Source: Xylona heveae TC161 (Eukaryota > Ascomycota > Xylonomycetes > Xylonales > Xylonaceae). Taken from it: a stretch of 64,000 nt of DNA. The stretch spans positions 868,001 to 932,000 of the forward strand of contig NW_017264202.1 in the NCBI RefSeq assembly GCF_001619985.1, written 5' to 3'. Made by a program: the position numbers and the translations under genes. The notes beneath the pieces are model-generated. The model had not been told where the DNA came from, made no database searches, and saw only the letters and a list, made by a program, of their open reading frames with translations. Shown here piece after piece: positions 11,343 through 22,288 of the stretch; position 1 is the first letter of the stretch; every line of letters starts with the position of its first letter.

Positions 11343-12398
11343 TCATTCATCTGCTTCGCCACAGCAGAAGACTGTTGAGAATGTCCGCGATGTCTTCTTC
11401 TTCCCTTGGCCGTTGTTCGAACGCGAGCTGAAACAGCGCTTAAACTTTCGCATACTATCTGACGCGCCAAAGCAGCGCACAGATACATCATCTTCAAAAA
11501 AGGACCGCTCATTTGGGTTTGGGGGGGGAAGCGGGGCTGGTCGTGGGTCAGGATAGTTTGGCAGCTGCGGCCAGACGGTGAGCCTTGGACCTGCTGAGCA
11601 TTGCTCGGTAGCTGCTAGCTCTGGAGGGAATATTTGCGATGGAAGAGAGTCTTTTCGAGGAGGGAAGTCTGGTCTTTCAAGCTTATCTGACTTTATCTGC
11701 TTCGTTCCTGATAGCGGATCTGATTTCTTCTTGTGCGACCGGGGAGACGCGTGACGAGGGACCTCTGCATATGCGCGAAACTCATGCGGCGGCGTTCGCG
11801 CTTGCTGAAGCTGTGTTAAGTTGTCCGTGGCGCAATTCCGATGGTATGGTGAGAGAGCACCAGCACCTATAGAAATTGGGGTATACTGGCATGCCGTGTC
11901 CTCCGAGTAGCGGAGGACTCTCCGTGGAGGAGTGCAAAGAGAATCTCGACCAACGGATTCAGTGCTGGAGCGGTACAGCCCAATGAGAGTATTCTCAGAT
12001 GCACAGGGTGAGTGATCCGTTGTGGTCGAGGACGACGTCGGCGGTGGAGGTGTCCTTGGCGTATCTGGAATAACTGTTCTGCTCGATGCTGTTGATGTCC
12101 TGGAGCGGGTCGGTGAGCTTAATAGCTCTTGCTGGGCTGGCCAGTCCACTGCTACAGCAGCCGGCGTCATAGTGGACGCATGTAAGAAGGTAGCAGGTGA
12201 TGATGGTGGAGCTGGAGGAAGGACCACTGGCGGCGAAGACGCAAACCGTCGGCCATTGGTTTTGAAGCTGCGAGCTGGACTTCTCTCAAGTGTGCACATT
12301 GAAGGCTGAAAAGGTGAAGAAGAGACTCTCTGTCCAACATGTTCCGCCCGGACTCTGCTGCCCGAAGGCGGGACTGCAATTCTCGAATGATGAGCCAT
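11343..12398 (-). CDS. Ser/Pro-rich disordered protein of unknown function
   Basis: Single open frame of 351 residues from the ATG at 12398 (MAHHSRIAVPPSG); the frame continues upstream but without another ATG. The protein is rich in Ser, Pro, Thr and Arg. It has proline runs such as RTPPPPTSSS and PAPLPPPNPNE, basic clusters (SHKKKSDP), and a C-terminus of basic residues ending RTFSTVFCCGEADE, where the vicinal cysteines could be palmitoylated. Nothing resembles an enzyme domain. Codon-level openness over more than 1 kb in GC-balanced sequence, and the biased but coherent composition, support coding. The antisense frames are shorter. It may be a membrane-associated signalling or scaffold protein, but that is only a guess. 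Confidence 0.6.
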   Translation of the reverse strand: MAHHSRIAVPPSGSRVRAEHVGQRVSSSPFQPSMCTLERSPARSFKTNGRRFASSPPVVLPPAPPSSPATFLHASTMTPAAVAVDWPAQQELLSSPTRSRTSTASSRTVIPDTPRTPPPPTSSSTTTDHSPCASENTLIGLYRSSTESVGRDSLCTPPRRVLRYSEDTACQYTPISIGAGALSPYHRNCATDNLTQLQQARTPPHEFRAYAEVPRHASPRSHKKKSDPLSGTKQIKSDKLERPDFPPRKDSLPSQIFPPELAATEQCSAGPRLTVWPQLPNYPDPRPAPLPPPNPNERSFFEDDVSVRCFGASDSMRKFKRCFSSRSNNGQGKKKTSRTFSTVFCCGEADE

Positions 12399-14554
12399 CT
12401 CGCTCTTAGGTATAATAATAACAATCTCTAATCGACGCGACTGAAACGAGACTTGATCAGATGAACTAGTGTTATTGTCGTGACAGCAAGGCAAGCAACG
12501 GACAGATGATAATAATTCTGATCAGTCCGATAAGCTGCCACGACACGGGCGCGGAAATGACAAGAAAGACGATCATGAACGCGCTCAAGGGAGAGTGATG
12601 CTATGCTTATAACATATAACACGTCGCACGTATACACGGCCCCTCGCTCTGCCGAAGAGGAGAGGGTTCGTGGGGTCGGAGCTTGGAGCTGCACGTCCAT
12701 TACGTCTAATTGCCGTTTTGGTCGACAGGGTCAGATGCATTCCAAGTAGGATAAGGAGAGCCCTCCATTATCCAAGCCTAGAGTTGCATCCCCGCCGAGT
12801 AGCGCGACGAGTCAAAAGCAATCCGAAGCAGCGCTGTTCAGCCAATGAAACGGCGTCGGCAAACCCTCGACTGATCTGCATGGAGATTCCGGGGGATGGA
12901 CGATGCGGATCGACGCAAGGGCGGGTAAGTTGGACCCTCCTCCTACAGTAAGAAAGATGGAGGGTGGTTACTCCACTGACTGCCGACTTGGTGTCAAAAG
13001 AAGCCAATTCGAGTCAGTGTGTCACCGCAACTGCCTAGTATGTTCCTCTTTGCGGCTCCGATAGCGACTGGATATACCCCTTCATCCACGCCCCAGCCGC
13101 ACAGTCCAGCGCCTCTCATGCACCGGTTAACGCGAAAGGCCAAGGAGGGCGTTGATAGAAGAGGGGAAGAAGGGTAAAACCTAAAGGTTGGCCCTGCTAC
13201 GGTGGCTGCCACTGGAAAAAGCCATCATCTCTCCTGGGCTTGATGACGCGCAGCCATCCCCATGTCCAACATCCCAAAAGTGCTACCATTTCTTAAACTC
13301 TCTTTGTCGGTGAAGATTTTTTCAAGTAGTGATGCATCGAATGCAGGCTGTGGGGGGTTTTCGATGGAAACCAGTCCGCTGTGGATAGCACGGCATCAAA
13401 TTTCGTTCACAGTTCCGATATTAAGAAACTTCTTGGACGGAGATTGACTGTGCCACCGTCGCTCGGCACACCCGAGTGTACAAAACACAAATGATAATTA
13501 CAACGTCAATGCTTGGCTGAAGAAGTCTCCATAACCCGCCATGAGTGGTACGATATCTTGGATCAATTGTCTTTGATTCCGGGCAGATGACTCCGGCAAT
13601 TGACGAGAATGGGAGACATTTGGGGGTTGCAGTTGCACGAACCAAATTAAAAGAGACTCGAGAGCCAATTAATCGGACATTTTGATTCAATGATCGAACA
13701 CTTAAGTACGAGCACTTGTTCTTCTTTCCTCCTCTCTCGGCTGGAGAGTATCTAGTAACCTCATCTCGTCCTGCAATACCTACCTGCTGTGGGCAAGACC
13801 AGTGGTGCTCGCTTTCACTTCACGCCGTTGATCTAATTCATTAGCTGCAAGGACTAGACAGACGAGCAAAACGAGCAGGAAAAACCGACGTCGAGCATTT
13901 GCGACGTCTTTTCCTCTCACACTGGCATCAAAGTAAAAAATGCGAGGGTGGCATACCGGGCCGGTTATCCGGCAGGCACAGTGGGCGACTCGACTGCTCA
14001 AAGAGGGCAGCTAGTTTGGCCTGCTGGTCGAACTCAAGGAGGATTTGCTTGGATTTAGTAGCGAAGAAGAGAATATACTACGCAAGTACATACCTGACTG
14101 ACCGCTTGGCAAGATCGCTCGGATGTTCAAAGCTCGCGACTAGTCCAGGTTTTGTCGTTGGTCATCCAGGGGGATGCGCAAGTGCAAGCCCTTTTTGCTG
14201 GGGAAGATCATCTGCACAGTAGATGCAAAAGCCATAGGTGGTGAGGAGCAAACTCGAGCAAAACAATGTCAAGGAAAACTTTGAGCCAAACGGCATAGAA
14301 GCAAATTAAATGTACGGCCTATTCTTTTTGTGTGTTTGCGCATGTTTCCATGCGGCCTTGAAACCTTCACGAGCATGACATTGGGGGAAGGGGCGCAGGT
14401 CTGCGACGTGAAATGCTCCGTACATACATACTGTAGTCGAGCAGTAGGAGGGGGTTGTGATTGGGAAGGCTGAAGGAGGACCGATGGGTGTAGCCAGACG
14501 CGCCAAGATACGAAGGATAGAGGGACGTGACCGCCATTATTGTCGTATCATATC

Positions 14555-14592
<38 letters not shown>

Positions 14593-16884
14593 CAAACGCG
14601 ACGACCGTTTTTTGAAGCAGGAATGATACAAAGGCAGACAGGACCAATGTGATCTCATTGATTGCCCTCTCGCGCTACTCGTGGGGCGCGGCAGGAGGAA
14701 GCTCATGCTCCGTGTTATGCTCATGGTTAAGCCAGTTTGGAGAAGGGAAAACGGTGCACGAGCTACTAAGGATCTTTTGCGCCGATGTTGCCTCGAAAAA
14801 CACGACAACGTACGGAGTATTCTGTTTTTCCAAAAAGAAAGAGTGGGATAGGGAAAAAGAGATCAATCCTTTATTGCATGATTCCAGGAAAAAGAGAAAA
14901 GGCTATGGCAATTCGGGAAAGCAAGCTAGGGGTATTCTGGGGATTGCATAAAATTAAGCGATTGACTCTCTGAGCTACAAAAAGTTCAACGAGAATGGTT
15001 TATGCAGGATGACAGCAATTTCCAAAGTAATTTTGCACCGCGGTATGATTGCTTTGAAATGGAAACAGGAGAAGGGAGATGCAGTGCAAGCCCTTGGTAA
15101 AGTTACCGAACATGTAGACATTATATAAATGAACGATTGGCGAACTAAGCGAGCCAAGGGGGCTTGGCGGGAGATGAACCGTGGAACGACAAGGGAACCA
15201 GAGAGGACAGTATCCGCCGTCATCAGCGGATTTATGCCTAGACCCATAACCAATCAACGAGGGATACAGAGAACACCTAGGTAGTCTTTCAACAATCAGC
15301 GGTAGGAAACCCCATCAAGTTGTGACCTCTAATATCGCCAAATGGTTTCAGCTTGGCGACTTTGATAGTGATTGGATTCTCGAGGGCGTCATCGATCTAT
15401 TGATATGAACCCTAACTATCATCATCGTCCTTGTTGAACACACAAAGGTAGCTCAGCAGGCCATGTAGGAAAGTTTGTATTTATTGGCAACCCTGTCTCA
15501 ATCACCAGTCATACTCCTATCAGGCTTGATCATGTCCTCGGAGCCCGAGATGCGAGGATCAAAAGGAAATGAGATCCCATCAGGTGGCGCCTTTGAACCT
15601 ACTTGTCGGGCTGACGGGACCCTGTCGAGTTTGCGATGGCGAATCTCATTTCGAATCATTTAGATCGTCGTAATATTATTATTTTACCACTTCCAATAAT
15701 AGACCTTCTTCGATATCTACCTCCGTACCAGAATATCTCACCAGGAGGAAGATGGGATCGGGGGCCACTGTGACCAAATCGGCCGCTTGCCAACGCATCA
15801 CTCGCGAAATGAGCCACTCGCTATGCTTGCTCTGCTCACAACCCCATCCCAGTAGAGGTTCCTGCTACCACAGCAATCTCAAAATTCACCCTCGCAGCAA
15901 TACTTGCAGGCTACCCAAGTCATTGCAGGGTCACTTATTCTACGAGACAGACGTGAATTTTTCGCTTTTGTCTTATCAACCTGATTCACCGCCTTCTTGT
16001 CTTCTTCTGGTGACGCGTTGATTGTTGTCTCGAGCAATACCCAAGTCCCCGAAGTGAGATGATCTGGTGTGAGAGATTAGCGCACACTTGTAGCCAAGGC
16101 TGGCCCGCCCACGTCCTCCCAGTTGGGCAGGCGCTCTTCGCCAACGAATACCACCTCCACGACATCCATCTGATCCGCCCTTGAGTGAGAGAGACTGGGC
16201 TGCGCTTTGCGCTTGAGGGTTTTTCTGCTTTTTCTCTATTTTTTCCCATTGCTCAGGTCATTGTGGTTAAGCGTCATATTAGCATGATTTCTTTGGACAT
16301 TTTCTTCACTTCTCTTTTCGATTATCTCCTACTACTTGCCAGAGAGTTTCGTTGCGTCACCGGGACCTCCGCACGCAAAGACAGCGCATTTGCGACCTAA
16401 CAGAGCTGCGGCCACGTCCAGATTACGATCCTTTGATCGCGTGGTCATCTACGGAGGTAATATATCACGATATAGATCCATTTGTTTCAGACAGCGCAGT
16501 TTTCTTTTTTTGGCTCTCCAAATCTGTCATCGTTCCCACTTCGGCGCTACGGCTTTTTGCATTTTCAAGGTTCATCGACTGTTCAACGTCGTTTGTTCGC
16601 CCAACCTCCTCCAATTGGGACAGGGGTCTACACCCAGCCACCGTTTACCAGGTCCCAACCTCAGCGACCATAATTTTTTGCTTGACCTGTTGCGCTCAGT
16701 TTGCGTTCACTGTGATTTTTGTTTGAAAATTTTACTTTGCAAAATTGCTTAGACTTGCATTGTTTTTGCCTTCGTTTACTGCACCTCGGCGATTTCTTTG
16801 TTTATGCTTTTCCGTGGAGGAATGATTCCTCGCAGGTGAATTTCACCAAGTTAGCTGTTAAACTGGTCTATTCATCTTTGTATA
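12399..16884. other. Long gene-poor stretch with leader of the next gene
   Basis: About 4.5 kb with no supported protein gene. It contains a (TAA)n microsatellite at 14555-14592 and a T/C-rich region from about 16200 to 16880 that is probably promoter and 5' leader of the coiled-coil gene. Many short frames occur on both strands, none with recognisable motifs. A noncoding RNA cannot be excluded. Confidence 0.5.
14555..14592. repeat. (TAA)n microsatellite
   Basis: About 12 uninterrupted ATA/TAA units in intergenic DNA. Confidence 0.95.
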
Positions 16885-19428
16885 TTGTCGCAAGCTTCAA
16901 TTCCCAAGCTGGTCCATTCTCAGGCATTGGCGAAAAATCAACCCTTTAACGAACGTCACGATCTCACCACGCGTCACGATTTTATCACGTCGTCTTTGTC
17001 GCAACAACGGCATCGACAACCAACGCGCCCCCTGACGCCTGCCGAAGTTGGAATCTTCTCACGGCCGTCGAGTTCTTCGGGTAGCCCGTCAACTGTATAT
17101 CGGCGAACTCCTCGTCTCGAACAACGGCGTGGACCATTGCAGCCTTCAGTTGATCCGCCGGCACACCAAGCGGACGTGCTGGATGACCCGGAAAATTTCT
17201 ATATAACCAGCCAACGTCTAAGAGAAGGACTTCCAACTCTCCCGCCTGGAACACCTCGAATTTCACGTCGCACCGCTGCAGCAATCATCTACGCCCTCGA
17301 GGACGCACTCCGTGGACCTCATCCTTTTACACCTGACCTTGAAGAGGAAAACGCACCTATGACCGATCTAATCGGCGGAGGGTCTGCCGCTTCCGGAAAT
17401 GGACGTAACATCAATGGAAATTCTCGCGCTGTGTCGAGATCAGCTTCGGGTACGCAGTATCCGGCTGTGCGAGGACCACGAGATATCATGAGGGACCGTC
17501 AAGCGAGGGAAGCGCGGCGTAAAGCAGAAAGTGAAGCTCGAGAGCGGGAGCTCCACGATGCAGAGCGTCTCACCCAAGAGGAAAGACGAAGGAGCGCTGA
17601 AAGAAGAGCTACAGCAGCTGGCGTCACTGGGGGCGCTGTTGGAGGAACTGAGGGACACGGATATCGTCGGTCGGCTGGGAACCAATCGGCCCGTCCGGCT
17701 GCAGATCCAGGGGTCTCTTCACCTGACACCGGCAGACGACAGGGCGAACGCGCCGTCAGCGGCCCCGCGGCGATAAATCAGACGGGAGAGTCCCAGATGA
17801 GTGGAGGCGGGAGACCTCGAGGCTCGTCTGTTGGTCAAGCCGCAGCTCGCACCGGAACATCGCAGCCAACCATGACTCCCAGCGCTTCACATCGCCCTTC
17901 AGAAACGCAAGCTCAACCAACACAATCAAGACCAACTGCGGCTTCAGGACTTCAAGCGCAAGGTAGCTCTGCGCCGCAACCTGCTTCTCAGCGAGCTCAA
18001 GCCGCCACGAGCGCATCAAATGGCGCAAACCAACAGAGAAACCCCACAGTGTCGTCTTTTCCGCATGCGTTTGAGCGGTGGGAGCAGCTCTCGTCTCATT
18101 GGGAGGGACTTACTTCTTACTGGATCCGGCGCCTCGAATCTAACAGCGATGAAGTCCGCCAAGAACCACTCGCACAACAAATGTCTCGGCAAATTACAGA
18201 TCTCTCTGCTGCCGGTGCCAACCTCTTTCACGCAGTTGTTGAGCTACAACGACTTCGGGCTTCTTCGGAAAGGAAATTCACTCGATGGCTTCTAGAGCAA
18301 AAGGGGGAACAAGAGCGCGCTAAGGAAATCCAAGCCGAATTGGAGACAGGCCTTCGTAACGAACAGCAAGCTCGCATCGACGCAGTTCAAATGGCCGCGC
18401 GAATGGAAAGAGAAAAGTCCCTGTCAGACAAGATGGTCGCCGAAATGCGGCGAGAGCTTCAAATTTCAAAGGAAGAGGCTCGAAGAGCCTGGGAAGAGCT
18501 GGGACGACGGGAGCAGGAGGAGCGAGATCGCACAGCTTCTCTGAGAGAAGGGCAACCAACGCTCGTGGGAGGGGTGCAAGTTGTTCCCATGGCAGGAGCC
18601 CCAAGTAGACATGCAAGTACGAACCGGTCTCATACAAGTGAGGCGATGTATCCAGGCGGTGTTGGCCCTTCAGCCATGACCCCAGCCGCTGGACCAGGGG
18701 TTGTCGGTCCTGAGGCCGCATATGGAATGTACGATCCTGATGTGCGGTCGACGACGGATACTGACCCATACTTGGAACGGGGACAAGAAGGGCTGTTGCT
18801 GCCGCACCTTCATCAGGAACACGATGTAGCCGCACTGTCTGAAAGCGGAGCCACAACACCTACAACTCGGGTGGCGTTTCAACCGACCGGTACCAGCGCT
18901 CCGCAGGTGGTCACAGTGCCTGCCACCAGTCAAGAGGCGATCGAGTCTTATCCCGCATACCAAGCTCCGTCCAGAGAAGCTCCCACAGAACCAATTTATC
19001 AGCAAGCGGTGACCGTGCCCCAGGCTCATGTAACTGAAGAGCCTGTTCACCATGCGCCCTCTACAGGAGATACCCTCAGTGAAGAAGATGAGTACGAACT
19101 TGACGACAAGGGCCGGGTCTTGTATGATACTCACGGTCAGCCCGTAATTGCACGTGGAGCGTCTCGATCCGAGGGCAGTGAGGAGTTTGAGATTCGCGAG
19201 CGAGCAGTCCCTGCTCAGCCCTATGGCCCGGGCTACGTCCCTGTTACCAGTTCGGGAGAATACGGCTACGGGGGCGACCCTGTCGACTACAGCGGGGCAG
19301 GATACGGCTGGGAGACGTCTGTCCCACGGCACCACCATCCCACTCGATTGAGCGATGTCATCGAGGAGGATGAGCGTAGTCGTACAAGCCCGAGTCGCGC
19401 CAGCCAAGCAAGTAGGGGGATGTACTAG
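16885..19428 (+). CDS. Long disordered protein with central coiled coil
   Basis: An open frame of about 847 codons ending at 19428, with no catalytic domain recognised. Residues of about 45-160 (LTPAEVGIFSRPSSS, VLDDPENFYITSQRLREG, PRISRRTAAAIIYALEDAL) look conserved in fungi as I recall them. There follows an Arg/Glu-rich helix, a Gln/Ser/Thr/Ala-rich linker and a compact segment (FPHAFERWEQLSSHWEGLTS). A charged coiled coil covers roughly residues 460-560, and the tail is acidic and Tyr/Gly/Pro-rich. The frame is open from 16855, but its first ATG is only at 17358, which would remove the conserved start. The true ATG is therefore probably on an upstream exon that I could not place; start coordinates are minimal. 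It may act as a cytoskeletal or scaffold protein, judging from architecture only. Confidence 0.75.
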   Translation: MSQASIPKLVHSQALAKNQPFNERHDLTTRHDFITSSLSQQRHRQPTRPLTPAEVGIFSRPSSSSGSPSTVYRRTPRLEQRRGPLQPSVDPPAHQADVLDDPENFYITSQRLREGLPTLPPGTPRISRRTAAAIIYALEDALRGPHPFTPDLEEENAPMTDLIGGGSAASGNGRNINGNSRAVSRSASGTQYPAVRGPRDIMRDRQAREARRKAESEARERELHDAERLTQEERRRSAERRATAAGVTGGAVGGTEGHGYRRSAGNQSARPAADPGVSSPDTGRRQGERAVSGPAAINQTGESQMSGGGRPRGSSVGQAAARTGTSQPTMTPSASHRPSETQAQPTQSRPTAASGLQAQGSSAPQPASQRAQAATSASNGANQQRNPTVSSFPHAFERWEQLSSHWEGLTSYWIRRLESNSDEVRQEPLAQQMSRQITDLSAAGANLFHAVVELQRLRASSERKFTRWLLEQKGEQERAKEIQAELETGLRNEQQARIDAVQMAARMEREKSLSDKMVAEMRRELQISKEEARRAWEELGRREQEERDRTASLREGQPTLVGGVQVVPMAGAPSRHASTNRSHTSEAMYPGGVGPSAMTPAAGPGVVGPEAAYGMYDPDVRSTTDTDPYLERGQEGLLLPHLHQEHDVAALSESGATTPTTRVAFQPTGTSAPQVVTVPATSQEAIESYPAYQAPSREAPTEPIYQQAVTVPQAHVTEEPVHHAPSTGDTLSEEDEYELDDKGRVLYDTHGQPVIARGASRSEGSEEFEIRERAVPAQPYGPGYVPVTSSGEYGYGGDPVDYSGAGYGWETSVPRHHHPTRLSDVIEEDERSRTSPSRASQASRGMY

Positions 19429-20262
19429 TTGCGGGATCTGTAAATATGAGAGACCTCCCAAGTAAATCCTTTCCATCAGCTCTTCAGGTTGGTTGAGGAC
19501 CAAGCAGCCCCTTCCCTCTCTTTCGTTTTCCTCTTTGATTCATCTTGATACCAAGATCTCGTTTCCCCCTCTCTTCGTGTTCACAATTAGATTCGTCCTA
19601 GTCTAGTTTAATTAATCCGCACCCCTGGTTTATTCCGCATATTCGAATCCAGTTGGTTCTTCAGGTTATATAGTAGCTGGTACTCAAAGAGTGTTATGCA
19701 TGCATATATTCAGAGTGCAAGCATTGATTCTCTCGCTTCTTGTATGCGTCAAGTTGGGGTAAACAGAACAAGATGATGTTTACTGACCCGAGCTCCGGCA
19801 AATTAGCTTTAACCAAATTGGCTCTACCACCGACAATGGCACCGTAGATGGCCGCCTGCTTAGTGGACCAGACATTTTATTCTTTTCACGAGTATTTGAA
19901 GGCATTATCTGATCATCTTTTTCATCATTTAAAGTATCGTCGCCGTGGAGGAAGCTGGCAGGGTCAACGACGAAGATAAGCCCGCGGTCTGATGCAATCA
20001 GGTTTCGACTTGGGTAAAGGCTGCCATATGCAGACATTTGCACGGCACGTGCCAGTGGGAAGCACATGCAATTGTGGCCATCGCAACCTAGCGCTATACT
20101 TGCCAGCCAGTTAACGAATCCATAGAAAACGGCCACGACTCTTCACAGTCAGTTGGAGGCTATGCAGCATGTGATGATTGCTTGGGGGTCATTTACTGCC
20201 TGGTAGATCTCACTGGAGCATGCGACGTCATCCCCAGTATTGCCCTGTAGCACGATGCATTG
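19429..20262. other. Intergenic, no gene seen
   Basis: Includes the probable 3' UTR of the coiled-coil gene (pyrimidine-rich to about 19620) and the upstream region of the HNH gene. A 118-codon minus-strand frame at 19780-20136 starts only with GTG and shows no motif. Confidence 0.5.
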
Positions 20263-21544
20263 ATGATGGCATCACTCCAACACCAGTCATCGTTGGGGAG
20301 CGTCTCAGATCTCTTACCACGAGTGTCTCTGACCTTGCAGGAATACCAAACAGCAGAAGCACTTTTCAACAGGCTGCTGCAACACTATGGAATCGAGCAC
20401 ACCACAAAGAGACGGTACAAGCCAGCAACTCTTATTCAAGCTACATTCGGATATGTGAAATCTAAAGATGCATTCCTGGACTACTTCTTCCTATCCCTCT
20501 ATGGAAATCTATGTGTAAGAAAGGAAAGCGCTTTTATACCGAATGTTTCCCAGGCTTTATCATACTTGGAGGATTTCTCTTCGTGGGATGCAAAGGGGAC
20601 AAACGATCTAGCAGCTGCTATCGAAGAGTTTGCCGAACATTTGGTCGTCAATTTCTTTTATCCACGTAAGTTGGTTGACTGGTGCTCACAGGAATCATCC
20701 ATTAAGACCATCTAGTCAGAGCTTCATCGTCCAGGACACCACAGCCCACGCCCGCGTCCTTATCTGCCTTGCAAGCATCTACGCCATCAGGATCAGTCCA
20801 GCGTCTATCCGTTCTACGAAAAAGCTGCCTGATCCGCGATCATCATCGGTGTGTGGTATCCCGGAAATTTGATAGAGGGGAGGCGAAGAGGCGTTTTAAG
20901 CAACACGGCGAGGCAAGTGCAGATGATGATGATGGGAATCACTTAAAAAATGAGACGAGTGACCAGCTTTCATTTTTGGAGGTCGCTCACATACTCCCCC
21001 ACTCTCTCACTTCGATCTCGACGGAGGGTCTAGAGCTGGTTCGTAAAAATCCGTAGTTGACCGTCATTGCTCTGCTGATCCTTGTGTCCAGAGTGACTCG
21101 AAGAAGAACGTGCTTCAAATCCTCACTATGTTCGACCCTGAGATCAAACATCTCATCAACGGCCCCAAGATTGATACCCCTCTGAACGCACTCACGCTAA
21201 CGCGTGATTTTCACCAACTTTTTGGCGAATTTGAGATCTACTTTGAGTCCACGGAGGTTCCATATCAATACAAGATTGACTCAACGGAGCAGAGGGCCTT
21301 CTTGCGTGATCCACTATTCCCTGTCACTCGTACACTGCATCTGAGCCCGGGACGTTCAATTGATCCACCCTCTCCTCGACTACTTGCAGTCCACCGTGCC
21401 GTCGCACTCATCTTAAAGCTTAGCGGTGCTGGCGAATATATAGAGAAGATTCTTCAAGACATAGAGGAACTGAGGGTGGAAGAAGATGGTTCAACAAATC
21501 TAGATCAGTTCGTCAGGTTGCGATTGGCAGCTTGGCCGGCATAA
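20263..21544 (+). CDS. HNH endonuclease-domain protein (HNH_2 type)
   Basis: Predicted nuclease-fold protein of 392 residues. The introns are 20666-20715 (GTAAGT...TAG) and 21039-21091 (unusual GTTCGT donor, CAG acceptor); both restore frame. The N-terminal part is helical (YQTAEALFNRLLQHYGIEH). The HNH core begins with SVLRKSCLIRDHHRCVVSRK (metal or fold cysteine), continues to FLEVAHILPHSL, which carries the central AHI-P-S signature, then LINGPKIDTPLNALTLTRDF and HQLFGEF, where the Asn and His complete the ordering of this family. Many fungal paralogs with this layout exist as orphan genes; the function is unknown, and genome defence, self-DNA processing or a domesticated nuclease are all open. 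The start uses the ATG at 20263; another ATG follows at once. Confidence 0.82.
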
Positions 21545-22288
21545 TATCTGAATTTTATTGTACTGATTCCCCAACACGTTACCGTCGAATGTAATAGTGA
21601 CTTGTTTTTAATCATGTATTTTTATTTTTTTTGGTGGTCACTACAACGATGAGCCATGAGAGCCTTGCTGCAATGACCGACAATCTCTGTAAGACTATAC
21701 TAGCAGAAGACTCTGGCAAATATCCCATCATATCTGGCTTTTTAAATGCATCCAAATATCTACCTGCTCTATCATGCCTAAGGCCAGAATCTCAAAGATC
21801 ATTTCTGCAGCGCGACTTGTGTTTTATGTGCTGATTCACTGCTTGTTTAATAAGAAACTCCTTGCAAGTCATGCATTTCAAGTGTAGTCAGTACGTTCAA
21901 GCAAAACAGATTTCTTAAATAAAATCTAGAGAATTTTTTTAAATCAAAGAATATTATAGTTAGATAATAAAGATGATAAATTATTAATAATTTATCAAGG
22001 TATAAAGAAGATAATACTTAAAGTAATAAATAAAAATTTATAATTCTAGTACTATATTTACTTACCATTGTTATTATAACCAATCGGTAAATCAAGCAAT
22101 CACTGACTTAACTAAAGGGTTCGTTGAGGACGGTTATCGTTTAAAACTCGCTGGGTTTGACAGAGACGTGAGGGAGAACCGTCACATGACAGGCAGCATA
22201 CAAATGCAACGCGCGCTCCTGTAGAGAGGGTCGGCCGCTCAACGACGTTTACTTAAACGTCAGGAAACCATTGGGACAAAATGTTGAC
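21545..22288. other. Intergenic with AT-rich patch
   Basis: About 740 bp. The middle, roughly 21900-22080, is very AT-rich and resembles the patch at the left edge. No open frame of note. Confidence 0.55.
21900..22080. repeat. AT-rich patch
   Basis: Long runs of A/T with TAATAA and ATAAT words. It may be a decayed repeat; no ends or coding remnants are visible. Confidence 0.4.

Noticed and set aside
18670-19503. 277-codon minus-strand frame opposite the coiled-coil gene
   Set aside because: Antisense shadow of a long biased frame, with no recognisable domain.
19780-20136. 118-codon minus-strand frame
   Set aside because: Starts only with GTG and shows no motif or splice partner.
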